Below are positions 26,034 through 34,676 of a stretch of 64,000 nt of DNA, piece after piece (position 1 is the stretch's first letter; the number at the start of each line of letters is the position of its first letter). The position numbers were made by a program, and so were the translations under genes. The stretch lies in the NCBI GenBank assembly GCA_021324735.1, contig JAJPIO010000009.1, positions 372,001 to 436,000 of the forward strand. Reading direction: 5' to 3'. The notes under the pieces are model-generated. The model saw only the letters and a list, made by a program, of their open reading frames with translations. It was not told the origin of the DNA and did no database searches. This DNA is from Bacteroidota bacterium. Its GTDB lineage: Bacteria; Bacteroidota; Ignavibacteria; Palsa-1295.

Positions 26034-27563
26034 ATGGATACCAAAGAGGAAATTACTACGCTATCGGACGAGCAAAAGAACGGCGAGGAAATAGCGACAC
26101 CGCATAAAGAATTGCGTGTGCACACTCCGCACGAGATCGTCCAGGAGCTGGATAAATATATTATCGGTCAGGGCAATGCGAAGCGTTCGGTCGCGATCGC
26201 ACTTCGTAATCGTTGGCGCAGGCAGCAGGTTGCGGAGGACCTTCGCGAAGAGATCATGCCGAACAATATTATCCTGATCGGCCCCACCGGTGTTGGCAAA
26301 ACGGAGATCGCTCGCCGCTTAGCGCGCTTGGCAGGTGCTCCGTTCTTAAAAGTAGAAGCGACGAAGTACACGGAAGTCGGATACGTGGGCCGCGATGTGG
26401 AATCGATGATCCGGGATCTTACGGAGCTTGCCATTACGATGGTAAAATCCGAACAAATGGAAGCAGCGGAGCCGAAAGCGCGTGCGAATGCCGAAGAGCG
26501 CATTCTCGATATCCTCGTTCCTCCGATGACCCAATCGGTACCGCAAACGCCTCCGCCGATGATGTTTCCCGGTGTGCCAGTCAGCTCAACGATCACCGGT
26601 GTGCCGCAGGGTACCGCCCGCACGCCGTCAGAAACAAAAGAGATGGCGGAGCTGAATGAGAATACTCGCAAGCGCTTTCGCGAAAAAATTCGAGCCGGGG
26701 AAATGGACGAACGCGAGATCGAGGTTGACGTCCAGCAGGCGCCGCCCATTGCATCGATGCAAATTATGGGACCGCTCGGCGGACCCGGCATGGATGAGAT
26801 CGGCCAGAACATTCAGGATATTCTGGGCGGTATGCTTCCGAAGAAGAATAAACGCCGCCGCGTGACGATCGCTGAGGCGCGGGCGATCTTCGAACAGGAA
26901 GAAGCCGCAAAGCTGATCGATATGGATAATGTCATTCGTGAAGCGATCGAACGAGTGGAGAGTGGTGGTATCATCTTCCTGGATGAGATAGATAAGATAG
27001 CCGGTGGCTCTAAACGCGAAGGCAGTGGTGGAGGGCCGGATGTTTCCCGCGAAGGCGTTCAGCGCGATCTGTTGCCTATCGTGGAAGGTTCGAATGTCAG
27101 TACCCGTTATGGTATTGTCCGGACCGATCACATTCTGTTCATCGGCTCTGGCGCATTCCATGTCACGAAGCCGAGCGATCTTATTCCCGAATTGCAGGGT
27201 CGTTTTCCGATTCGTGTCGAGCTGGATAGCCTGACACAGGAAGACTTTATCAAGATACTCACCATTCCTGAGAATGCTCTACTTAAGCAATACACCGCGC
27301 TACTCGGGACGGAAGGCGTTGAAGTCGAATTCACGCCCGATGCCATTCAGGCGATCGCTCGTACGGCATTCGAAGTGAATGAAGCGGTAGAGAATATCGG
27401 TGCACGCCGGCTTCACACCATTCTTACAACGTTACTCGAACAAGTGCTGTACGATGTGCCTGACGTTGTAAAGGAGAAACACCTCAAGATCGACGCAAAA
27501 TTCGTCGACGAGCGGCTCGATAAGGTCGTGAAGAATCGGGACTTGAGCCAGTATATTCTCTAA
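26034..27563 (+). CDS. hslU: HslU, ATPase subunit of the HslUV protease
   Basis: 509 residues; AAA+ unfoldase. Opens with [35 protein letters not shown], Walker [10 protein letters not shown] (about 83), then [22 protein letters not shown]. Walker B is [10 protein letters not shown] (about 312), with LLPIVEG and [15 protein letters not shown] further on. It ends in LSQYIL, the tail that docks into HslV. It is longer than the common 440-460 residues because the I-domain carries a Pro/Gly-rich insertion ([15 protein letters not shown]...) of several tens of residues around 165-205. Confidence 0.97.
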   Translation: MDTKEEITTLSDEQKNGEEIATPHKELRVHTPHEIVQELDKYIIGQGNAKRSVAIALRNRWRRQQVAEDLREEIMPNNIILIGPTGVGKTEIARRLARLAGAPFLKVEATKYTEVGYVGRDVESMIRDLTELAITMVKSEQMEAAEPKARANAEERILDILVPPMTQSVPQTPPPMMFPGVPVSSTITGVPQGTARTPSETKEMAELNENTRKRFREKIRAGEMDEREIEVDVQQAPPIASMQIMGPLGGPGMDEIGQNIQDILGGMLPKKNKRRRVTIAEARAIFEQEEAAKLIDMDNVIREAIERVESGGIIFLDEIDKIAGGSKREGSGGGPDVSREGVQRDLLPIVEGSNVSTRYGIVRTDHILFIGSGAFHVTKPSDLIPELQGRFPIRVELDSLTQEDFIKILTIPENALLKQYTALLGTEGVEVEFTPDAIQAIARTAFEVNEAVENIGARRLHTILTTLLEQVLYDVPDVVKEKHLKIDAKFVDERLDKVVKNRDLSQYIL

Positions 27564-27586
27564 TTAGGCGTTCGCTTCAAAATGGT

Positions 27587-27608
27587 AATTCCCGCGAAAG
27601 CGGGATTT
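27587..27608. repeat. REP-like hairpin (second copy)
   Basis: Arms ATTCCCGC (27588-27595) and GCGGGATT (27600-27607), loop GAAA, 24 bases after the hslU stop. Same family as 6896-6922. It may also act in 3'-end formation for the converging hslU and 27618 genes. Confidence 0.6.
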
Positions 27609-27617
27609 GCACCGTTA

Positions 27618-28499
27618 TTACGGAGCAATAACAATTCGCCTCAGGATAGTATCATTACAGGTGCGTCTGAGAATAAAATAGAATCCAGAAGGCAAATTTT
27701 TTGGGGGTTCGATTTGATCATCCCCTCTGGCTTCGAACGATGCAACCATTCTTCCCATTACATCGAAGATCGTAACAGATGTTTCGCTGCGATATGCAAT
27801 CGCCGTCGTATCTTGTGAAGCAACACCCATCAGGGGCGAACAGAGGCCAAAATAATTGCAAAACACGAGTTGTAAGAATCTTCCGTACTCATTGAAATGG
27901 TCTTTGTTATGGAACATCAATGCTCTAATCGTGGTATCTTTGGGAATCCACGCACACGGATCGAACCTATAGTCGTCCCATTCATTGGCTAGAAGTACCG
28001 GGACAAAATTGCCTTGTGGAAGATAATCTTGATTAGTGGCCCACTGTACCTTGCTGGTAAATCCTCGAGTAAATTCCGAATCCACCCCTATTGCGGAATC
28101 ACAATATCGTAGCAGATTATCAGTCTGTTCAGAATGCAACCCTATGAAATGCCAAAGGGTATCTCTCTGTCCGAGAAAAAAACCTGAATTTTCGGCATAG
28201 ACTCTGCCGCCCGCCTTAAGATATTGGATCAGGCTTAGTTGATCGCCAACACGTAACGAGTCATACCATCCCTGACGCAAAATGGCTACTGCATCGTATT
28301 CAGATAGATCTGTAGGAAGCTGGATATGGAATAACAAATCGACTCTTCCATGATAAATACTGGGTAGGATTGAGTCAAAATCATGGGGATAAAACCAATT
28401 TGAATCAGATACGACTAAAATCTTCCCATGCAATTGCTGCGCATTTGCTAATGCGCCGATGGAACAGATGATGCAAATAGCACCAATGAAGCGTCGCAT
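27618..28499 (-). CDS. Secreted protein with T9SS-like C-terminal domain
   Basis: About 293 residues from ATG 28499; an in-frame GTG at 28508 is the alternative. A signal peptide (FIGAICIICSIGALANAQQ) precedes a domain with LHGKILVVSDSNWFYPHDFDSILPSI, YDAVAILRQGWYD and YLKAGGRVYAENSGFFLG. This pattern resembles a class I amidotransferase-like (ThuA/BPL_N-type) alpha/beta fold, but I cannot confirm it. The C-terminus (TIFDVMGRMVASFEARG, LPSGFYFILRR, RIVIAP) is type IX/FlgD-like. It has 3' ends convergent with hslU. Confidence 0.7.
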   Translation of the reverse strand: MRRFIGAICIICSIGALANAQQLHGKILVVSDSNWFYPHDFDSILPSIYHGRVDLLFHIQLPTDLSEYDAVAILRQGWYDSLRVGDQLSLIQYLKAGGRVYAENSGFFLGQRDTLWHFIGLHSEQTDNLLRYCDSAIGVDSEFTRGFTSKVQWATNQDYLPQGNFVPVLLANEWDDYRFDPCAWIPKDTTIRALMFHNKDHFNEYGRFLQLVFCNYFGLCSPLMGVASQDTTAIAYRSETSVTIFDVMGRMVASFEARGDDQIEPPKNLPSGFYFILRRTCNDTILRRIVIAP

Positions 28500-28600
28500 G
28501 AAAACCAAAGCCGATTGCGAATCGAATAATTCTCTCTCAACTTGTCCGCGTCTCGGCTGCCGGGTGATGTGAGCAGCTACTCGAAATGGCCGATATTGAT

Positions 28601-29368
28601 TTAGGCTCGGGTTTCTGCCGCAGACTCGATAATCCGGACGAATGAGCCGGCATCGAGCGAAGCGCCACCGATGAGGCCACCATCGACGTCTGGCTGTGCG
28701 AAGATCGCATCGGCATTCTCGGGCTTGAGGCTACCGCCATAGAGGATCTGAATGCTATCAGCGGCATTCCCATAGCGCATTTTTAACTCTGACCGAATAA
28801 AGGCATGAGCCTCCTGTGCCTGCGCCGGTGTAGCATTTTTGCCTGTTCCGATAGCCCATACCGGCTCATAAGCGATTACCATCTTCGAGCAATTTTCATT
28901 TGTAATTGTGGCAAGGCTCCCTTCGATCTGAGCGCGGAGCACCGCTTCCGTCTGATTTGCTTCACGCTCTTTCTCCGTTTCGCCCACGCAAATAATGGGC
29001 AGCATTCCTGCCTGGATAACAGCAGCCGCTTTTTTTGCAACGGTCTCGTTCGTTTCGCCGAAGAGCGTTCGACGTTCACTATGGCCAACGATCACATACG
29101 TGCAATCGAGTTCGGCAAGCATGACGGCTGAGATCTCGCCAGTGAACGCACCTTTATCCTGCCAGTGGCAATTCTGCGCGCCAAATTTTATTTTAGCGAA
29201 CTCCAACTCGTGTTTTGCAATAAGTAGGGAAGTAAACGGCGGACACACTGCAACTTCGATGTTCTCGCAGGTCTTGCTCCATTCCACATTTAACTGGAAG
29301 AGCAGCTTACGCGTCTCTTCGATGGTGCCATTCATCTTCCAGTTACCGCAAACGAATTTCTGACGCAT
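28601..29368 (-). CDS. tpiA: Triosephosphate isomerase
   Basis: 255 residues. Glycolytic interconversion of dihydroxyacetone phosphate and glyceraldehyde-3-phosphate. Active-site parts are complete: Lys11 in CGNWKMNG, His in VIVGHSERRTLFGE, Glu in IAYEPVWAIGTGKNATPAQAQE, and the phosphate-binding LYGGSLKPENADAIF/GGLIGGASL. The start overlaps the 3' end of the Nudix gene by 26 bases, so Nudix, tpiA and gatB form one tightly packed transcription unit. Confidence 0.96.
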   Translation of the reverse strand: MRQKFVCGNWKMNGTIEETRKLLFQLNVEWSKTCENIEVAVCPPFTSLLIAKHELEFAKIKFGAQNCHWQDKGAFTGEISAVMLAELDCTYVIVGHSERRTLFGETNETVAKKAAAVIQAGMLPIICVGETEKEREANQTEAVLRAQIEGSLATITNENCSKMVIAYEPVWAIGTGKNATPAQAQEAHAFIRSELKMRYGNAADSIQILYGGSLKPENADAIFAQPDVDGGLIGGASLDAGSFVRIIESAAETRA

Positions 29369-29843
29369 TAGAAAGGGTTGGATTTAGAATGTCTTTAAGT
29401 AAAAGGATGAGGCCTTCCGGGAAAAAGGTCTCATTCGAAGTTTCGATTTCGGAGATCGGCCACCAACGAAAGTCGGAAATATTCTCTTCAGGATGAACCT
29501 TAAATCGCGTTGGTGTCGGTCTACCAACAATTCTCGCCAAAAAGAAATATTCGCGGGAGGTTACAAGCTCTTTCCCGTACAGAAGGTCGATGTCTCGCCG
29601 GAGAATGCACCGTTCCACTGACTCGATGTGAACTCCCGTCTCTTCTTTTAGCTCACGAATTGCCGCCGCTTCATAGGTCTCATTATCTTCGACGCCACCG
29701 CCGGGAGCCACCCAATAGATCAATCGGTCAGGCTGTTTCGGGTTAGCAGGCGATGTATCCGAATGTTGAATGAGTAGTACCTCTTCGCGGTCATTTACAA
29801 CGATCGCTCGCGCAGTTCGGCGAATACGAAGTGGCGTTGACAT
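29343..29843 (-). CDS. Nudix hydrolase
   Basis: 166 residues with a complete Nudix box: GGGVEDNETYEAAAIRELKEETGV fits G-x5-E-x7-REU-x-EE-x-G-U (positions about 49-72). Flanking strands are ARAIVVNDREEVLLIQHSD and YFFLARIVG. Substrate (nucleotide sanitation, sugar nucleotide or other) is undetermined. The ATG shares one base with the gatB stop (TAATG), and the 3' end overlaps tpiA by 26 bases. Confidence 0.9.
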   Translation of the reverse strand: MSTPLRIRRTARAIVVNDREEVLLIQHSDTSPANPKQPDRLIYWVAPGGGVEDNETYEAAAIRELKEETGVHIESVERCILRRDIDLLYGKELVTSREYFFLARIVGRPTPTRFKVHPEENISDFRWWPISEIETSNETFFPEGLILLLKDILNPTLSNASEIRLR

Positions 29844-31309
29844 TACGCCTTCTCTAATTCTTCCTTCATTAGCGAATTCACCATTTCGGGGTTCGCTTTA
29901 CCCTGCGTCGCCTTCATCGTTTGACCGACGAAGTAGCCAAAGAGCGCAACTTTGCCGCCCTTATATTGTGCAAGCTGATTCGGGTTCTTCGCGATCACAT
30001 CACGAACGGTCGCTCGAAGTGATTCGGTATCGGTAACTTGTACAAGGCCTCGCTTCTCAACGATCTGCTTTGGCGAATCGCTATTGCCAAGTAAATCCGG
30101 AAAGATATCCTTGGCGATCTTATTCGATATTGTTTTATCCTGAATAAGGTCGACGAGCTCTGCAAGATGATTCGGCTGAAGTCCAAGCGCGGAGATGGTT
30201 TGCTTCCGCTCGGACATAAGCCGCATTACGTCGCCCATGATATAATTCGACAGGGCTTTTATGCTTTCGTCCGACTTCTTTACAAGGCTTAAGATCGACT
30301 TTTCAAAGAAGTCTGCGGTGGCTTTATCGGCTGTCAATACACCCGCATCATAGCTCGGAATTTTGTACTCGCTTACAAAACGGTCGCGGCGGGCGCGCTG
30401 AAGCTCTGGAATTTCCGAACGGACCTCATCGAGATATTTTGTAGTGACCGTAACAGGAAGAAGATCGGGTTCAGGGAAATACCGATAGTCATGGGCTTCT
30501 TCCTTCGTGCGCATCGGACGTGTAACGCCCTTATTGGCATCGAAGAGCATTGTTTCGTGAATGACTTTCTCCCCGCGTTCGATAAGACCGATCTGCCGTT
30601 CGATCTCGGACTCCAGAGCGCGCTGCACGTTGCGGAAGCTATTCATATTCTTTACTTCCGTCTTCTGCCCAAACTTTTCTGCGCCACGCAAACGGACCGA
30701 GACGTTGGCATCACACCGCAGCGAACCTTCCTCCATATTGCCGTCACAAATACCTAAATAGGTAACGATCGACTTAATGGTCGTCAGATAGGCATAGGCT
30801 TCATCGCTCGAACGCATATCGGGCTCGCTCACGATCTCGATAAGCGGTACGCCGGCACGGTTAAGATCGACCAGCGTTTCGGCGCCGAAATCGTGGATCG
30901 ACTTACCAGCGTCCTCTTCCATATGAATGCGTGTAATGCCGATCTTCTTTAGCGTCCCATCTTTTTGCTCCACTTCGAGAAATCCGTCGTGGCAGATAGG
31001 CGTCTCATACTGAGAAATCTGATAGCCCTTAGGAAGGTCCGGATAAAAGTAATTCTTACGAGCGAAGATCGAGCGCTCGCGAATTTCGCAATTGGTTGCC
31101 AAGCCCATCCGGACAATAAAGCGGAGCAAGTTCTCATTGAGAACGGGAAGAGTACCTGGATGCCCGAGGCAGACCGGACAGGTATTATGGTTTGGCGACG
31201 CACCAAATTCCGTCGAGCAGGAGCAGAATGCCTTGGATTTCGTAAGCATCTGCGCGTGTACCTCGAGTCCGATGACGGGTTCGTATTTCTGTAGTAATTC
31301 TGGAGTCAT
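29843..31309 (-). CDS. gatB: Aspartyl/glutamyl-tRNA amidotransferase subunit B
   Basis: 488 residues from ATG 31309. Part of GatCAB, which amidates Glu-tRNA(Gln) (and Asp-tRNA(Asn)); a tRNA-Gln lies elsewhere in the window. Landmarks: YEPVIGLEVHAQMLTKSKAFCSC, CPVCLGHPGTLPVLN, NYFYPDLPKGYQISQYE and EDAGKSIHD. The later DANVSVR and a C-terminal YqeY-like helical domain ending in QTMKATQGKANPEMVNSLMKEEL are also present. I choose 31309, not the in-frame start at 31339, because a TATTTTTG -7 box ends six bases before this ATG, which implies a leaderless mRNA. gatA and gatC are not nearby. Confidence 0.95.
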   Translation of the reverse strand: MTPELLQKYEPVIGLEVHAQMLTKSKAFCSCSTEFGASPNHNTCPVCLGHPGTLPVLNENLLRFIVRMGLATNCEIRERSIFARKNYFYPDLPKGYQISQYETPICHDGFLEVEQKDGTLKKIGITRIHMEEDAGKSIHDFGAETLVDLNRAGVPLIEIVSEPDMRSSDEAYAYLTTIKSIVTYLGICDGNMEEGSLRCDANVSVRLRGAEKFGQKTEVKNMNSFRNVQRALESEIERQIGLIERGEKVIHETMLFDANKGVTRPMRTKEEAHDYRYFPEPDLLPVTVTTKYLDEVRSEIPELQRARRDRFVSEYKIPSYDAGVLTADKATADFFEKSILSLVKKSDESIKALSNYIMGDVMRLMSERKQTISALGLQPNHLAELVDLIQDKTISNKIAKDIFPDLLGNSDSPKQIVEKRGLVQVTDTESLRATVRDVIAKNPNQLAQYKGGKVALFGYFVGQTMKATQGKANPEMVNSLMKEELEKA

Positions 31310-31315
31310 GTGGTG

Positions 31316-31323
31316 CAAAAATA
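31316..31323 (-). promoter_or_regulatory. TATTTTTG -7 box six bases before the gatB ATG
   Basis: Minus-strand TATTTTTG matches the Bacteroidota -7 consensus TAnnTTTG. With the usual start point a few bases downstream, transcription would begin at or within a base or two of the ATG, giving a leaderless transcript. No clear -33 element was found. Confidence 0.5.
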
Positions 31324-31363
31324 CGGAGAGATGGCCCAAATGTAACTTGTGGCCCTAAAATGC

Positions 31364-31394
31364 GAACCGGCTTCAGGTTATCTGAAGCCGGTTC
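31364..31394 (-). terminator. Hairpin terminator of the 31472-32029 gene
   Basis: Perfect 13-bp arms GAACCGGCTTCAG (31364-31376) and CTGAAGCCGGTTC (31382-31394) with a five-base loop. It lies 78 bases past the minus-strand stop and is followed on that strand by GCATTTTAG. The U-tract is weak, so efficiency is uncertain. It also insulates gatB from read-through. Confidence 0.6.
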
Positions 31395-31471
31395 TTACTA
31401 CATCCTAAGATTCTTTGGTGAGAGGGTCAGTGCATTTTCTGATCTTAGGTCCCTCTGTTCATGGAGTCAAC

Positions 31472-32029
31472 TTATTTTGCGGCGTAATCTGCGCCGAGCT
31501 GATGCGTGAGGTCGGCAACGATATCACCGAGCGCATCTTCATCGAGATTATCGATCGCTTGCGACATTTCTCGCTGTGCGATCGGGCGGCTGGCAGAACC
31601 GATACCCGAGAACACCGGAACGAGCTCGACCTTGATCGTAAGAATACCACCGATCGGGCGCTGCTCGTAATGGACGTTCACATTCATCGAATATTGCTCC
31701 GTGATGGAATGGGCCGCGAGTCCGGCGACGGGGGCAGAAAAGCCAATCGTCGTACCGCTAACGAGGCTTTCAAAATTGCCGGCAAGTTTGCTGTTGACGG
31801 CCTGGGAGGTAATATCCTTCAACTGGTTGCTCACCGCCTCACGGACGGAGCTTTGCGTAATGGATCTTACTTCCTCAAAGCTCATTACTGGCGCTTTATC
31901 ATTCGATACCCGATAGGTATACGAAGTCGGGATCGCCGCTTGCTGGCTTTGTGCGCCCGCCTGTTGGGCCTCACTGCGTGTGACCAACAAAGCAAACAGT
32001 GCAATTGTGAGGGCAGCTATCGTTTTCAT
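31472..32029 (-). CDS. Secreted hypothetical protein
   Basis: 185 residues from ATG 32029, chosen because it starts a clean signal peptide (MKTIAALTIALFALLVTRSEAQQ); an upstream in-frame start at 32083 would bury it. The mature part has a Gln/Ala-rich start, then MSFEEVRSITQSSVREAVSNQLKDITSQAV. A beta-rich centre (YSMNVNVHYEQRPIGGILTIKVELVPVF) and an acidic helical end (AIDNLDEDALGDIVADL) follow. Not recognised. It is probably periplasmic or surface exposed. A hairpin terminator follows at 31364-31394. Confidence 0.65.
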   Translation of the reverse strand: MKTIAALTIALFALLVTRSEAQQAGAQSQQAAIPTSYTYRVSNDKAPVMSFEEVRSITQSSVREAVSNQLKDITSQAVNSKLAGNFESLVSGTTIGFSAPVAGLAAHSITEQYSMNVNVHYEQRPIGGILTIKVELVPVFSGIGSASRPIAQREMSQAIDNLDEDALGDIVADLTHQLGADYAAK

Positions 32030-32435
32030 GGCTTGGGCTTGCCTTTGGCTGATAACTAAACTGGCACTTAAACTAATTGGCAACTAACTAGAAGCTCACC
32101 TGCTCGTAATCGATTTGCCGTGAGGCGCGGTACCAATATTATTTATTCGCGCCTCGTTGGATAAGACGAAATTTCACCCAATTCTGATACAAAAATCTTC
32201 GAATTTGGCCCAAAAATCTCGATTGTTCAAGATTTCGTAATGTCATATTCGCACACCTGCCCAAGAGTGCTACACACTGATTCCCAACTTAGAACATCTA
32301 AAGCTCTGCCATTCTCAAATTGACTCATGTTTTTGACAAGTGTATCAAAGTCAAACATATATTTAACCGGCCTTCCAACTTGGAAGATCAGTGTCTGAGA
32401 CAAGCTAGCAGACATTATCTCGTATTTTTGTGGCC
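32030..32435. other. Intergenic region between divergent genes
   Basis: About 400 bases. It holds an inverted repeat with arms GAGGCGCG (32122-32129) and CGCGCCTC (32148-32155) around an AT-rich 18-base loop, and the -7 box of the glycosyltransferase. A 62-codon minus-strand frame (32227-32415) is present but has no ribosome site or recognisable content, so I leave it out. Otherwise nothing was recognised. Confidence 0.45.
32423..32430 (+). promoter_or_regulatory. TATTTTTG -7 box before the glycosyltransferase gene
   Basis: A perfect TAnnTTTG match ends five bases before an in-frame TTG (32436) and overlaps the in-frame GTG at 32430. A start codon inside the promoter box is unlikely, so TTG 32436 in a leaderless mRNA is favoured. 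No clear -33 box. Confidence 0.45.
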
Positions 32436-34022
32436 TTGATAGCCACCAATTCTCGCCCGATCGCCCCCGTTATCCGACCGCTTGCCATTGTGCTTGCGGC
32501 GCTTGGGGCGGTAATGCTGATCGCGATGATCTTTTATCCGTTCGGCTACGACCAGGCCGTCTTCGCCCTCGGTGGAGAAATGGTCCGGAAAGGAGCCGTG
32601 CCCGTTCGCGATTTTCTCGATACCAAGCCGCCGCTTATCTTCTATATATACTCCGTAGCGTCAGGACTTTTCGGAGATCACGAATGGTCCATTCGCCTGG
32701 TCGATATCTTGTTTTGGATCGGCGCCTCTTTTTACTTCTATAAAATTCTTCGGCGTTATCTCGCTTCCGAAATTTCCATCATCGCCGTTTCGCTTACCGT
32801 CATACTTTATGCCGGCTCCGGATTTTGGATGACCGCCGAAGCCGAAAGCTTCGCGCTACTGCCATCGCTCATACTTCTCGATGTCACGCTTCGAGCGGTC
32901 GAGCGTCCCACGCGAGCATTTCTTTACAGCCTCATCATGGGTGTCGCTGCATTCGCATTACTGATGCTAAAGTTTACGCTGGTACTAGGGCCACTCGCTG
33001 CTATCCTATTTATCTTTTTGGACCGTCGAATTTCTGCGCGGACCAAATGGAGCGTAGCGCTTGGCCTGATCGCATCACTCGCCGCGTTGGGTTTAATATT
33101 CCTGTGGAGTCTTCGTATTTCTAATTCCTCTTCTTCGTTCTTAGAATGGCTTCATTGGCTGTCGTACTATTCTTCTGTTGGAAGAACGGAGCGCTCTCTT
33201 CTCGAAGAGATATTTTTGAGATTTCCCGGACGGCTTATTTACTCCGCTTCACCAACGCTGCTGCTGTTTGGAGCACTTGGCGTCGCACTCTTTATTCGCC
33301 ACAAAAAGAACCAGCCTCTATTTACGTTATTACTTCTTACATTCTGTTTTCAACTTCTTGGCGTTCTCATCGAGCGGAAGATCGAATTTCCCTATCAATA
33401 CACTCGGGCACTCTGGGCGCTTACGCCCTTCGCGGCGATCGCGATCCAATCGCTGCTCGAGAGATTGAACGCAAACTGGAATTCTACTACAGTCCTTGCG
33501 AGAGCCGCAATTGTCCTATGCCTTATCGCCTTAGTGATCGGTTCACCTCTTTCGAGAATCGCCACTCAGTCGATTCCCTGGACCGTCGCCGCTATTCGAG
33601 GTAATCAACCGGCGGAGGTTCAGCATCGTATTCCGGATTACTTCGCTAAGGAGCAACACGATGTTGCTTCTTATTTAACTGCTCGGATGCAGCCTCGCGA
33701 CCAATTGTTCTTCTGGGGTAACGATGTAGCCATTTACTTTTTCGCGGGTCGCCTTCCACAGACCATTTGCCTAACCGCTACACCGCTTCGCACTGCGGGT
33801 ACTCCAATATCGTGGAAGTCAAAACTTCTTTCGCAACTGAATTCAACCCCTCCGAAATATTTCGTTGCCGAGTTTGGTGACGCGAAGCCGTACATTACTG
33901 GTTCTGATCTCGATTCTTACAGCGCATTACTCGCGTGGCCGGAGATGAGGGAATACCTCGTTACTCACTACACCGCCGATACTACCATCGGACACTTTTT
34001 TATTTTTCGAAAGACTTCGTAA
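32436..34022 (+). CDS. Glycosyltransferase family 39 (PMT_2/ArnT-like) membrane protein
   Basis: About 528 residues with some ten to twelve membrane helices. The motif FLDTKPPLIFYIYSVASGLFG (about residue 60; read as D-T-K-P-P-L) is the signature of PMT_2-type, polyprenyl-phosphate-sugar-using transferases. It follows an early acidic loop, GYDQAVFALGGEMVRKGAVPVRDF. The C-terminal about 130 residues are soluble and probably periplasmic (QLFFWGNDVAIYFFAGRLP). It probably adds a sugar to a lipid or protein at the outer face of the inner membrane. A GTG at 32430 is the alternative start. Confidence 0.85.
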   Translation: MIATNSRPIAPVIRPLAIVLAALGAVMLIAMIFYPFGYDQAVFALGGEMVRKGAVPVRDFLDTKPPLIFYIYSVASGLFGDHEWSIRLVDILFWIGASFYFYKILRRYLASEISIIAVSLTVILYAGSGFWMTAEAESFALLPSLILLDVTLRAVERPTRAFLYSLIMGVAAFALLMLKFTLVLGPLAAILFIFLDRRISARTKWSVALGLIASLAALGLIFLWSLRISNSSSSFLEWLHWLSYYSSVGRTERSLLEEIFLRFPGRLIYSASPTLLLFGALGVALFIRHKKNQPLFTLLLLTFCFQLLGVLIERKIEFPYQYTRALWALTPFAAIAIQSLLERLNANWNSTTVLARAAIVLCLIALVIGSPLSRIATQSIPWTVAAIRGNQPAEVQHRIPDYFAKEQHDVASYLTARMQPRDQLFFWGNDVAIYFFAGRLPQTICLTATPLRTAGTPISWKSKLLSQLNSTPPKYFVAEFGDAKPYITGSDLDSYSALLAWPEMREYLVTHYTADTTIGHFFIFRKTS

Positions 34023-34033
34023 TCGTCTTTACG

Positions 34034-34567
34034 TCACTCGCAATCCTGAGCGACATGCTCGAGTCGCGTAATATCGAAGCCCTCCGTTTTCGCCTGTTGG
34101 AGCAAGGCGTCGAGCGTTGATTGAGGCAATGATTTATCGCGGCTGAGGATCCATAGGTAATCTCGGCTCGGGTCACCGATCATCGCGTAGCGATAGTCTC
34201 TGTCCAGCGCGAGTATCCAGTAGTTACCGCTGAACGGCCAAAAGAAGCGGACCTTGAGCTTCGAGGGTTCATTGGCATTCGGTACCCACGCGGTCCCGAT
34301 CGCGGTCTTGACCCGAGACGGGTCATCGACCTTATGGCCCATGTTCTCGACCTTGATGTCGCCGTTCGGCTTGATCGAGTAATTCGCCGTTACACACTTG
34401 AGACCATTTTCGAAGCTGTGCGGAATGCGCATGATCTCGTACCACGTTCCAGTGTAGCGCTGCAAGTCAACCGTCGGTACGACCGCGAGATCACCTTTTG
34501 AACTCGAGCAGCCCCATAGTCCAAAGATCGAGAGTAACATGACGGTGAGATTCGTTCGTGTTATCAT
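34034..34567 (-). CDS. Outer-membrane-type lipocalin lipoprotein (Blc-like)
   Basis: About 177 residues from ATG 34567. A short signal with lipobox LWGCSSS predicts lipidation. The lipocalin core is clear: VDLQRYTGTWYEIMRIPHSFENG (the G-x-W motif), CVTANYSIKPNGDIKVEN, KLKVRFFWPFSGNYWILALDRDYRYAMIGDPSRDYLWILSR (cut into strands) and a C-terminal helix with a Cys near the end. Bacterial lipocalins bind fatty acids or lysophospholipids and are linked to envelope stress. An in-frame upstream start (34633) would fall inside a heptamer array and is not credible. Confidence 0.88.
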   Translation of the reverse strand: MITRTNLTVMLLSIFGLWGCSSSKGDLAVVPTVDLQRYTGTWYEIMRIPHSFENGLKCVTANYSIKPNGDIKVENMGHKVDDPSRVKTAIGTAWVPNANEPSKLKVRFFWPFSGNYWILALDRDYRYAMIGDPSRDYLWILSRDKSLPQSTLDALLQQAKTEGFDITRLEHVAQDCE

Positions 34568-34634
34568 CGTTGAGAGGTGGAATACCTCGCTTACGAAAAA
34601 AACGCGTCCAGGATTCGATTTCCTGGTTTCCACC

Positions 34635-34676
34635 CGTCACCGTTCATCGTTCACCACTCACCGTTCACCACTCTTA
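34635..34676. repeat. 7-bp-period array (GTTCACC type)
   Basis: Consecutive sevens CGTCACC, GTTCATC, GTTCACC, ACTCACC, GTTCACC, ACTCTTA. The last unit holds the stop codon of the HisA-like gene. No inverted partner is obvious in the short gap to the lipocalin gene. Confidence 0.7.

Noticed and set aside
32227-32415. 62-codon minus-strand frame
   Set aside because: No ribosome site or known motif; its start is squeezed against the promoter box of the divergent glycosyltransferase.
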